Below are positions 24,901-37,260 of a DNA stretch of 64,000 bases, piece by piece. Numbering within the stretch: the stretch's first letter is position 1; each line of letters begins with the position of its first letter. The notes under the pieces are model-generated. The model was not told where the DNA came from. It did no database searches and saw nothing but the letters and a program-made list of their open reading frames with translations. Source of the DNA: Sapria himalayana. Taxonomy: Eukaryota; Streptophyta; Magnoliopsida; Malpighiales; Rafflesiaceae. The position numbers and the translations under genes were made by a program. The DNA is taken from contig JAREIK010002662.1 in assembly GCA_029783825.1 (NCBI GenBank), positions 1-64,000 on the forward strand, in the 5' to 3' direction.

Positions 24901-25350
24901 AGTGAAATATTTTGGATGCATTATCTGTTTGAGGAAATTGAATATTCATTGTCTTTTTTTATTATTTATTGTGACACTCAGATACCAAAACGTATAATTT
25001 TAATTTAGTATTTTAATTTTTAAGAAAAGATGAAATATATAGAAGTAGATTGTTTATTCCCAAGAGAAAAAACGTATGATAAAGTCTTTATTGTAATATA
25101 TATTTAGACAATATAATAGTCAGCAGAAATATTTACAAAGGTCTTGAAGATGTCTTAGTTGATATTTTATTCTTTCAAATTTGATATTATGAACTTGTAT
25201 GTATAAGATTAGTAGGTGATATTACAATTTTATTATTATTATTATTTTATTTTTTATATTTTTGATTTTAGCATCTAATATATGAGTTATTTCAATTATT
25301 TTTTCTCATTATATGATAATTTAAAAATATCAATTTCATTAGTGTTTTTT

Positions 25351-25779
25351 GTGGACCTGCAAAGGAGGAAATCATTTTGTGCCTTGCGCATACAAACAAC
25401 CTACTGCTGTAATTTACTTCATATTCAAACTAATCTGTAGCGGTGTTTAACTATTGAATGGTATATCAAATTCAAAAGATCTTTCTCTTGCATGTCTTGA
25501 TTTCAACTTAGAGCTTTCAGATTGACAGTAACTCGTCTTGCCTAATATTTTTGTGCTATTGTTCCCATTCTTTCTTCTTGTTTTTTTTAGGATCTCTATC
25601 TTATTTCATACCAGGAATGAATTATTCATAGAGTACTTTTTTTATATTTTTTGCCAATAAAGAAGGTTGTTATTGTTCTTTCATCAGTCAGAGTAGCTTG
25701 GGGCCATCACATTATTTTCAGAAGTCAAGTCATGTGTACGTTTTATTGACCAATTAAAAATTGACCAGTATTTCATACA
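25351..25779 (+). promoter_or_regulatory. Region upstream of PCO: possible 5' UTR and 3' splice acceptor
   Basis: The sequence between Copia relic B and the start codon is not repetitive. At 25581-25590 a run of T ends in AG, typical of a 3' splice site, so the coding exon may begin at 25591 with a 5' UTR intron upstream. The alternative is a promoter within this block. No clear TATA element was identified. This is inference; transcript data would be needed to place the 5' end. Confidence 0.35.
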
Positions 25780-25879
25780 ATGCCCATTGTTCAGAAACTA
25801 TATGATGCTTGCAAAAAGTCTTTTTCTCCTGATGGACCAGTGTCAGAAGAAGCTCTTGAAATTGTTCATGCAGTTCTAG
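25780..25879 (+). CDS. PCO: PCO exon 1
   Basis: Codes for residues 1-33 and the first base of codon 34. ATG at 25780 is chosen because PCO4/5-type proteins begin M-P directly before the conserved Q-(K/R)-L-Y-(D/N)-A-C-K block. The donor GT is at 25880. Confidence 0.88.
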
Positions 25880-28800
25880 GTAGTGGAGTGTGCATTCATG
25901 TTTTTTTTTGGCACATGTAATGTGTAATGCTGTTAGTCAAGTTCAATTCACATATTTTTGATTTGTCTGAACGTTTCATCATAATTGTTATTTGTAATCT
26001 TTTATCAGATGAAATGATGCCTTCTAATGTGGGTCTTGAGCCCGAGGCACATCTTTCTCATCAGTGGAAAAGTTACATGAACTGTGCTATTGACAGAAAA
26101 GGGTGCAATAGTACCACTCATCAGGACCCAACTTCAATAAAGTATTTGCACTTACATGAGTGTGACTGTTTCTCAGTAAGTAACTAAAAGCCATTGTATT
26201 CTTTATTTTCTTCCAAGTTGAAGTTGAAACCAAAAATATATTGGCTCAAGATATTTTTATTTCTCATTCTAAAATTCATGTTTTAAATCGGACATTGCTT
26301 CAGATAGGAATCTTCTGTATGCCACCTTCCTCCATCATTCCACTTCATAATCATCCTGGAATGACTGTATTGAGTAAACTTATTTATGGCTCATTACTAA
26401 TGAGGTCATATGATTGGCTTTCTGTACCTGAGGTTTCTGATAATCCATCAAAAGGTACCATCCTTATTTACCCAAAAATGGTTGTTTCTCAGTTGGCTGT
26501 GCTAATACTCACTAAAAAAATTGTTGTTTCTTTAATGATCAATATAAATATGATAACCAAAAACCTGTAATAATAATAATAATGAAACTCACTCAATATC
26601 AAAATGAAATATACAAGAAGCTATAAATAACCTTTAACTTAGTTTGACTCATCCTTATGTTGATGCATAAATTGTTAGAACATAGAGCTTGGAGGATTAA
26701 AATATAAATTATTATTTTTTGAAAATTTTTAGAACATAAAAATAAGACTTGATTTGTTATATGAACATAAGATGTATGAATAATTAAATCTTATAATTAG
26801 ATCTTATTTTTGAAAAAGAAATAATTCATTTTTATATATGTTGTCTATTTATGAAATATTGAATTAGAATCAATATACTTTATTGTATAATTGTTTTAAT
26901 AGAGAATAATATGAGAAGTATAAAGATATATCATCTCTTCATATCATCTCTTCAACGAGATATTTGATCCAAAATTTCGTGCAAGTAATCTTTTTGATCA
27001 TCATGAACTTTGTCTCTATTTTTGATCTCAAAATAATTGATTATTTTTTATTTTTGTAGGAAATAATATTACTTTCAACTAGAAGTGTCAAACGGGCTGT
27101 GCTGTTCTACCATGACCTATTTTTTGGTAGCCCAGTCGGGCCACCATGCCTTGCAGTGCTTGGCATGACATGCCTTGATTATGGCCTACTCGGCATGACC
27201 TGACTAGCCCGAGTCTGAGTATAGTCGGGTTGGGGCATGCTTGGTCGTGCTCAGATGTTGCCAACCTAGTTGATAGATCACTGTTTCATCGGTTGTGGTT
27301 TAATGATTTTGAATTTTTTTATAAATTTATAATTTTAAGTTACTCATAATGAGTCATAACATTACATTATTTATTTATTTCATATATATTATAAAAAAAT
27401 AAAATCATTAACACACATAATAAAGTTTCATAACCAAAAATATTAAAAAACATATTCATCAATCTAATCCAAAAAAAAAAATCACGTAACAATAATATAA
27501 AATAAAAATTATCAATCATAATCATGCAAGCTTAATTTCAATGTCAATTGATGTAAGTATGCAATTAATTAGCATCTCGTAAATATCTGTTGGTATAATT
27601 AGTGGTGAGCTTAACATCCTCAAAGTATCACATGTCATCATTTGCCAGCAACTGCTCTTCTTTTGTTTCAGCTTAATCTTGGATGTCTAACCACGAATTT
27701 TCAGAATATTTCATGCATGTTAGTGCCCTAATGATATATGGTCGTAGTCTCGATTTTCTATCTGAAATGATATCTACCACAACATAAAAAGTAGACCTAG
27801 ATGCTATGCTCGATATCAAAGTTAATAGATCTCATGTCATCTTAGACAACATGAGATAAGTGGATTGATTTTTATTATTATAAAATATTAAAGTTCTTGT
27901 TATTATTATGTGATATGATTGAACAGTAATCGGTATCTAAGCACTGAGACAACTTACTTCTATTTGATGGGTTACCTCATTGTTTTTCCTTTGATAACTG
28001 AATGAAAAAGTCTTCATTTTCAAATATGATATCTATGTCCGTACTCGAAGTCTGACTACAACTATTATTATGCCTAATATCGTAATATATAAATAACTCA
28101 GTTAACATTTTATGAATAAATTCTTTAAGTTGATGTTTTTGGTTCATGTATATGTATATGTATATCAAAAGATTCTCTATCTTATTCACCTTAATCATAG
28201 GATCTACATAGACAGATAGATAATAAATAAATTGAATGATGTACTAGTACTTTAAGTAAATTGTTTTCATCTCTCTAGCCATGTCATTAAATGTTGGGTC
28301 ATCTCTTAACTTTTTAAATATATCACAAATATTGTATTTGTACTGAGTATAATACAAGTTGTAGAAGTATAAACAGACGAACACATGTTCATCATATTAT
28401 AAAAAATTTTCAGGAATTTCATAATTGAAATTTTTGTATTCTAGTCTCTGTCATCTATAATAAGTTTGTCACTTATAATTGATATAGTCGGATATCACAT
28501 GTTCTATCTAACACATGACTCCAATATCAGGTAAGTGTAATTCCTACCATGTCTTATATTTTTTTATAATTTTTTTTTAGACTCGTAGAAAAACATAGAC
28601 TATTAAACTCATATTGTCTGTTAGACATTCGAATATATTTTATTGAGTTATATATTTTTTCTCAAGTAGAGAAATAATCTTTATCTTTGCTTGTGTTATC
28701 AGGTTAATAATATGACACATGTATCTAATATGAAAATTTTCTCATATTGACTTATTTTTAATGTTCATAACAAACATGTTAATGACTATTTCATTGTTAG

Positions 28801-31800
28801 ATGTGTTATCAAAAGTGATACTAAATATTTTATTTTGAATATTATAATCTTTAAAGATTTTAATCATGCACTCATATATGATATGATTATTATGAGGATG
28901 AATTTCTAAAAATCATAATTTTTTAAGTATTTATTTAGGATCTAGATAGTAGGTGGTGAAATATACAAAGGATGCATCATTGCGACTAGTCTAGATATCG
29001 GACATCATGGATACTATGCTATTATATTGTATAAATTTATTAGTTATTATTTATTTTTCTAACTTGTAATATTTTAGTATTTTGTTCCTATATGTGAAAT
29101 TATAAATCCTCTGATATGCATGCTGAAAATAAGTATGCATGATATTGACCATCCTAAGATCTTCTGAAAATGTAATCGAAAGACTAATCGTGGTGATTAG
29201 TTTGGTTATGACTTTTTTTTCCTAATTCATTATAGCATATGAAAGGATTCAACATAGAAGTTAAATTAGATTTAGTCTCAAAGACCTCATTGCTTAATTG
29301 AGTTTTTTCTAGGATCTAATGCATCATATTTTTTGGTACAATGATCGATATGTCTCTTTAGGTGTCTAGTTTTACATGCACTCTTACACATCTTTTTTAC
29401 AAAATATATATTATGTTGATTCTTCATTGATACCTCAAGCATTTTTATTTGGGAGAATTATGTTTTGGGGTACTTCCTCAAAAAATTGTAATAATTAGAA
29501 ACTAAACCTTTGTTATTTGTGAAAAAATTATAAAACTATAAAAAAATTAAAAATAAGGGCACTCAAATATGTAATTTCTAAAATATCCTATTCCCTGGCC
29601 CTCGTCCTTGCCCTTGCCCCTGCCTCTCGCCATCGCCCTCGTCCTTGCCCTTGCCCCTGCCCCTCGCCATCGCCCTCATCCTCACCCTCGTCCTCCCTCG
29701 TCTGCCCTCACCACCCCCCGCACATCTCCCCCACACCTCTACTTCTGCACCTCTTCACGATGGAGCTCACTGGAGCTCCCGTGAGCTCGACCGTGGAGGT
29801 CACTAGAGCTCGACGAGCTTCGATGTGAAGCTCGTGGTGTTTCGTCGAGCTCCACGATGGAGCTTGAGGAGCTCTAGTGAGCACCTTCGTGGAGCTCCAG
29901 CGAGCTCTACGAGCTCCAGCGAGCTCTACGAGCTCCAGCGAGCTCTACGAGCTCCAGCGAGCTCTACGAGCTCCAGCGAGCTCTACGAGCTCCAGCGAGC
30001 TCTACGAGCTCCAGCGAGCTCTACGAGCTCCAGCGAGCTCTACGAGCTCCAGCGAGCTCTACGAGCTCCAGCGAGCTCTACGAGCTCCAGCGAGCTCTAC
30101 GTGCTCCAGCGAGCTCTACGAGCTCCAATGAGCTTGTAGGTGGAGCTCACTGGAGCTTCTCGAGTTTCATCGTGGAGCTCGATGGAACACCACGAGATCC
30201 ACATCGGAGCTCGTTGAGCTCCAGTGAGCTCCATGTCGAGCTTGACGAAGCTCCAAGAAGGAGAACGATTGAACTCCATGGAGCTTGACGATGGAGCTCG
30301 TTGAGCTCCAATGACCTTGACAATGGACCTCCAGTGAGCTCGACGAAGGAGCTCATTGGAGCTCCTCGAGCTCCATCATGAAGAGGTGCAGGGGGAGAGG
30401 TGTGGGAGGTGGTGACGGTAGACGGGCGAGGGCGAGGACAAGTTCCAGGGGAGAAGGCATATGGTATTTTAGGAATTATGTATTCGAGTACACTTTTTAA
30501 TTTTTTTATAGGCTTGCGATTTTTTCATAAATATCAAAATTTTAGTTTCTAATTGTTAAAAATTTTTAGAAAAGCACTTCAAAACATAATTCTCTTTTTT
30601 TATTTTGTATTATATTAAAGTTAGTCCAAATTACATATATTCTTTAGTTTTTAAATTTTAAGATTTTTGAGTTTAGGTCAAGGCAATGAGAGAAAACATG
30701 ATTTTGGCTTTGAACCTTTTTGAAGGGTTACTATTATTAATATTATCTACATATATGTTAATATATATTTCTTTATTATTAAATTTATTATTAATTATTT
30801 TTAATATTTTTTAATTTTTTAATTATATTCTAAATTAATAATTAAATGATAGTAAAAAAATTTAAAAACTAAATAAAAGTTGAAATAGATTTAGAGAGAT
30901 CTGAGCTCACACCCAAATTTGGTATAAATTAAAATTTAATATTTTAATTTATATTCAAAATTAATTATTTTTGAGCTCGCACCCAAAATTTGTTCCTACC
31001 ATATCCATGCTTTTAAGTTTTACAAAAATACACTAAATCTAAAATTATAAATTATAGATTTAGAGAGAGTGAAAGAGTTGAGATCAAAAGGAGAGAGATA
31101 GGAGAGTGAGACAGAAGTTGAAAGATTTGAATGAAAAATTTAAATCTATTATTTTATTTATATAGACTTTTTTTATTTAAAAGAATATAAATTTTTATTT
31201 TTTAAAATTTAAATACGGAAGAAACCCAACAACCTGCATATCATCTGTCCTCATAGTTCGGATTGTATCCAATGACTTGAATCTTCCCTAAAATATTTAA
31301 TTTTTATTTTTACTATTAGCCACTACCGCCTGGTAGAAGTCGAAACTTCTGGATGGTCCAGAAGCTTCGTCTTGTGCCTTGGGGCTAAATGCTCGGCATG
31401 GATTTATTGAGCTCGAGTCGTGCCATGCGAATGTGCTTAGCCACCTGGTAGAAGTCAAAACTTCTGGATGGTCTAGAAACTTTTGAAAGGTCTAGAAGGT
31501 CCACGTGTACCCTAGTTGTGCCATGCGGATGCGCTCAACCAACTATGTGATGGGTTAATTAAAAAAATCCTACCATGTGTATCATGTGGGGAGGACAGGT
31601 TATTACAATTATTTTAATATTTATTTTTTTTAAATATCGGGTGGGGTTGGGTGCTATTCGATTTGATCGTGCTCGATACCCACTCTGAGTTTTGGGGCTT
31701 GATATCCGTGCTGCTGGGCCATATCTGTGGGCCAGGCATTGCCTAGCCTGGCACAAGACTCGTCACCACTTGGCCCAACACGGCATGAGCGTGCCTTGGG

Positions 31801-34800
31801 CCAGCACAACTCGGGTTCAGGCATGGTTCTGGACCGTGCAATGCTCTATCAAACATGACTTAGTTGGGCCGTGCCTGGGTTGCTTTTCCCATTTTCACCT
31901 TTATTTTCAACAAAAGTATAAAAATAGGTGTCCTCTTTTGGTTGTAAAATAGTGCTCAACTTGAATTTTAATGTTTGATTAATTATAAATATTCATGATC
32001 GTTGAAAGAAATTTTAGGGTCTAGAGATGTATTCATATATCTTAATATGTGAAGAACTATATTTAGAGGAATTTATCTCGGAGAATCTATGAAATGACCG
32101 ACTATATTGATTATATAAGTTTTATTTTAGATGGGTCAAATGGGCTGGACCAGGCCGACCTATTTTTTGGTGGCCCAATTGGGCCACCATGCCGTGCCCA
32201 GTGTAGGCTTCCAGCTAGGTTCATACTTGTTTCGGGCCGAGTTGTGCTTGGACTTGTCGAGTTGGTTTTGGTTGTACCTGATTTTTTCAGCTAATTCTTT
32301 AAAAAAATTCAGCTGGGTCCTTGAGCTATTTTAGTATGTCGTCGGGCCAGGCACACGGCCATGCCTAGCCTGGCCTGCGGCATGATTCCAAATTGTGCTA
32401 TGCCAGGCCAGGCATGGCTGAATCAAGCCGAGCCTTAGCCATGCCTGGGCCGCCCGACCCTGGTTGTGCCCGAGCCGCCTGACCCGTTTGACACATCTAT
32501 TTATTTTGTTATGATGATAGTCATATAATTTGTGTTTTTTTATACTTCTTTTAATTGTGATAAAATCAATTGAATGCGTTTTATTGAATAAGGAATCAAC
32601 ACGACTCAATTAAAGTATTTATTATGGCTTAACTCAAAAAATGAATATTTTTGAGAGTATATATTATATATCTCATCTGTGATGACGTGATACCTCTCTT
32701 CGAGTCTGTCATTTTTATTCCAAAAATTTTCTTTAGTTGAGTGATTAATAATTAACCCAAAATATAAAGAAAATGTGTGACATATTTTTGCAACCTAAAA
32801 CATGTGATTGTCGGTAAAAATCTTACAAAAATAAGCTATTAGCGATTGTTTTGGGTCATAATTTTTTTTTTAATTTGTAAATTTAGTTTGATTATATTAC
32901 TTGAAATCTTAGTAATTATTTTATATACACCTCATTTTCAAAATTATTGAAAGAAAAAGTATTTTTCATAGTTAGTTAATATATTCTTTATCAGAGAGCC
33001 ATTGTCAGTGATATAAGTATTTATATTTATGTTATTTTGGTCATTAAAAAAATTATCATGATAATTCACTTAAAGTATTTAATTGAATTTTTTAGTATTT
33101 AGTCTTATCTTTAGATAATTTATATTCTTATTTAAATTTATCTTCACATTGAATACTTATTATTAATACTAAATTTTTTATTTGTTTGAGTTAATAGTTG
33201 TCAAGTCTTATTAGATTAAAAGATATTTATCACTTCTAACATGACATGTACTATCTTGGGTGATATATTGTCTTAGAATGAGACTTGAATATTTTTAGTA
33301 TCATTAATAAAAATAATAATAAAGTTAAATAAGAAAAAAATATGAGTCTGACAATATATATTAAATATAATATTGAGTATAATTCTTTTATTTATTTTTA
33401 GATATTAATTGAAAGATTAATATCAAAAGAGTTGGTTGAAAGATCATCTGGTTTCTTGGAAGACTCATTATTGTTTGAATCATATTGCATTAGTCCACTC
33501 ATCTTAGAATTAAAATCTAAGTGCTAGGTGATCAAATCACTTTGTTCTTAGCTCATCTTGAGCTAGTATTGGGATTCATTTGGAAGTTGCCAGATCGATT
33601 AGATTTGAGTGAATTTTTTTTTATGGGGAAGATTTTTTTTTTAGATTCACTTTGTTTTGTCATTGTTGGTACATGCAATGGTTTCATTGGAAAATCGTCA
33701 TAATTTGAACTAATAATTTCATATGCAATTGAGGTTTGACGCTTTCATCTAATTATAGGCCTAAGAGAAACTATCTAGAAGTAAAGAAAAATCACAGTTC
33801 CAATTATATACTATGGATCTTTATTTTTTTTTTTTGTCATTTCAAAAAATGAATTCTACTAAAAAAAGATAATATTAGAACTTATCAATATTTTATTAGT
33901 TTTAGGTAAATAACACTTACATTTTTTTTAGATAATGGAGTAATTAAAAAATATATACTTTATCGTCTTATGTACAAGCTTGTGAAGTCTTGGGGAGAGA
34001 TATGAGCAAAACAAATGATCCTAATGATTTTGTGTGTTCAACTAGATAATCACTCTAGCATATAAAATTTGAAAAGGTCATGGTAAGAAATAACATAAAA
34101 AAATATTCTATTGATTAAATAGTTTGTAATTAAAATAATATTATTTTTTAAATATTTTGAAACTTTTTTATCAAAGGCTAGTCAAATAGGAGCATCACAT
34201 AGGTTCGATGTTTTCATTTATAATTGTAAAATAAAAATCAATAAATAAATATAATAAACAGTAGACTTCAATAACTTTCATCAAATTGATGCATAGAGTT
34301 TTAGAACACCAAGTTTGAATAAAAGAATGGTAAATTGAGCTCTCTTCAATGAATTAATGAAGATGTCTGCTGATAGCTTTAATGTTTGAATATAAGACGT
34401 AATAATGGTTCATTCAATATTTGCTCATTGATGAAGAAATACTTTATTTTTATATTGTTTGTCCGCTTGTAAAATATTAGTTTAAAAATTATATCTCATT
34501 ATTGATTATTAAAGAGTAGTAAGAGAAAAAATAGATACTTGATTTTTGCAAATAGGTGTCAAATCCAAAATATTTTATAAATAATGATCATTGCTCTAAA
34601 TTATTTTGTATTTGATCTTAAAATAATTACTTGTCTTTTATTTTTTCAGGAGATAAAACTATTTTCAAGAAAGTATAAAAATTTATTAGACTCCTTTCAA
34701 TGTAAGCTAGTACATAATTGAAATCTAAATGCAAATACTAATGAATGCTGAAAGAGATCTCAAGTTAGAGGTGTCAAATGGGCCGGCCCGGCACGGCACG

Positions 34801-37222
34801 GTTTAAAAAAACGCAGGCCCGGCACGGCCCGCAGGCACGATGGGCCGTGCCGTGCCTCGCCTGGCCCGCTCGGGCAAACCTGTCCGAGCGGTTCGGGAAA
34901 CGGGGGGACCGCGGGTCGGGTTGAATTAGACCCGACCCACGGTCTTTTTTCGCGGGAGGGGAAGCATGCGGTCGGACTCACGGGGCTCCCGACACGGGAT
35001 AAATCCGTTCCGGTTTGCCGTGCCGCGGGCCGAACCGTGCCGGGCCAGGCCCGGCACGGGCCCGGGCACGGATTTTTTCCGTGCCGGGCCGGCCCAGGCA
35101 CGGCTGAACCGTGCCATGCCTCGTGCCGTGCCGGGCCGGCCCGGCACGGTTGACACCTCTATCTCAAGTCTTGGAGATTTCTACGCACATCACAGGTTCA
35201 CTGCATGCAATGAGTAATATTTGGTTAAATATGAGTAAAATTTATGAAATGACTAATTATAATGATTATATATGCTAAATCTAGTATGGTAATAGTCTAA
35301 TATTTTCATATAATTTTTTTTGTAAATAATAGAATTAATTGAATGAGTTATACTGAATCACAAATTTGTATCTGTATTAATAGGAGTGTCTGTTGGAGCA
35401 CAATATAAATTATACATTCTTTATGATAAATATAATTATTTTTTTAAAATATAACACATTTATACTAAGAAAGTATTTGTCTTTCAAGTTCTTTTGTTTG
35501 AAATTATGACTAAAAGTATCATTTGAGTTTAATAATTTTTAATTATTTTTCATAATCAGAATATTTTTTTGCCCATAATAAGTTAAACCATTTTATGACT
35601 AAAATTTTTTCAGAAAAAAAAATCAATAACACATCCATGTAGAAGTGGCAAATGGGCTATGTTGGATCATCATGACATGATTTTTTGTGGCCCATATGTG
35701 CTATAATATCATGTTGGGTAGTTAATGAGGATAGTTTGCCATGGTATGTTGATAAACCGGGCTGTGCTATGTAATGTCATGTTGGGCAGGTCCTTTCAAA
35801 CATGGAAAGAACTATGCCATGGGCACTGTTCACTCCTAGCTCGACAAATGTCTAACCTAGGCTAGTAAAGGTGCAATGCCAGCTAGCTTGGGTGTAGAAC
35901 AGAATAGTGCAAATTTGTCTAGGTTGCACACACACACACACACACAGACACACACACACATATATATATATATAATTAGTTATATAATATATTATTATAT
36001 AATATAATGTTATATAATATATGAAATTTTAAAAAATAATAATTTAAATAAAATTATTTTTTTAATTTGAAATTGCAATATAAAGTAAAATATTTTAAAT
36101 AAAAAAATATACTCAAAAGTTGATGTTTAGATAGACAATCTCTGAAAATAGAAAAAAATAAGTTAATGGTATTGTTCTTAGTATTGGATAATGATCACCA
36201 TCTATTTTTCTTTCTCTATTTGGTTTTAATATTCACAATCTTAAGTTTTGATTTTATTGTATAATATAACTTTTAATTCTAGTGCTATAAGACCTATTTG
36301 TATATCTTCTCGATCCTTGTAGCATGCTAAATTTTGTATAATATTTGGTTGGAATTTTATTCTTTTGTTTGAAATGATATTCATAATAATAGAAAAATCA
36401 GATTTTGATATTATATTAGATATCAAAATGTTCAATTAATCTAGTGTCATTATAAGTACTTTGGGAAATATGATTATTATAAATTTTTCTAATTCAATAT
36501 GTTAATATTTTTTTATATCATAATAAGATAAGATATAATATTAATTGATGCCTAATTATCTTGACAAATTTATATCTATTTGATTGTCTATATTATCATT
36601 TGTCACAAACTAACTGAATTGCAATATCATCATGAAGATGCTAGAGCACATGAAATACTAATATTTTATTTAATTTTTAATTAGAAACAATATAATAGAT
36701 AATAATGCATGCGAAAGGAATATCATTATGATTAGTCCATCTAATTGATATTATCGATATCATTCAATTAAAATGTTTTAATATCATTAATTATTAATTG
36801 TTTATCAAATTTATTATATCAATTATATTTATCAACATGTGAATCCTATAATAAACATATTGAATGTATTTAAGCTGAAAACTTATATTAGAGTCCATTA
36901 ATAGGGTTATTGAACATGAAGTTGATTTAAATTCAACGATCTCACATTTAAAAAAAATTATAAAAAATGATAAATAGTGAATATAATGATTATGAATTTG
37001 AAATTGACATAGATGTAGATAATAATGACAATACTACCAAAAAAATCTGAGGTTGAAATTAAGTTATCTTCAATGGTATCAACTAAAATTTATTTCACAC
37101 CTAAAAAATAAAAAAAGTACATGAATTTCAGTAGTATTAACTCACTTTAAAATAATAAAAAATAAAAATTTTAGAGATATCAAAGAAAAATTGACATAAT
37201 GTATATATTATTAATATATATA

Positions 37223-37260
<38 letters not shown>

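Larger units (their letters stand above)
21390..25350 (+). mobile_element. Ty1/Copia retrotransposon relic B
   Basis: A decayed 5' LTR starts TGTTATTATT at about 21390 and ends before a primer-site relic (ACATGATATTAAAGTCAAC, about 21550-21569) that resembles the tRNA-Met-type site. A related 3' LTR starts at about 25217. Shared LTR words are TATGAGTTAT, a TTTTTTT(T/C)TCATTATAT run and ATTTCATTAG-type ends. Internal pol remnants lie at 24041-24900. It is the same family as relic A, ends about 430 bp before the PCO start codon, and has no intact frame. The stretch 21570-22120 shows no motif I recognise. Confidence 0.65.
27080..31903 (-). mobile_element. Old full-length hAT relic in PCO intron 3
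   Basis: The left end TAGAAGTGTCAAACGGGC (27080) and right end CCCATTTTCACCTTTA (31903) are decayed TIRs. Flanking CTTTCAAC (27072-27079) and TTTTCAAC (31904-31911) agree at 7 of 8 bases. The minus-strand transposase relic is at 27610-29450. A Mutator-like element inserted later at 29451-30596 accounts for the extra length (4824 bp against about 3700 for other copies). Right-terminal sequence with GGGCCGTGCC words lies at 31640-31880. Confidence 0.85.

Noticed and set aside
29892..30128. Regular short repeats that might suggest a CRISPR array
   Set aside because: The units are directly adjacent with no unique spacers, and the window is plant nuclear DNA.
29825..30139. Open frames of about 100 codons reading [19 protein letters not shown] repeats
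   Set aside because: Produced by the 19-bp tandem array, which is open in all three frames; no start context or homologue is visible.
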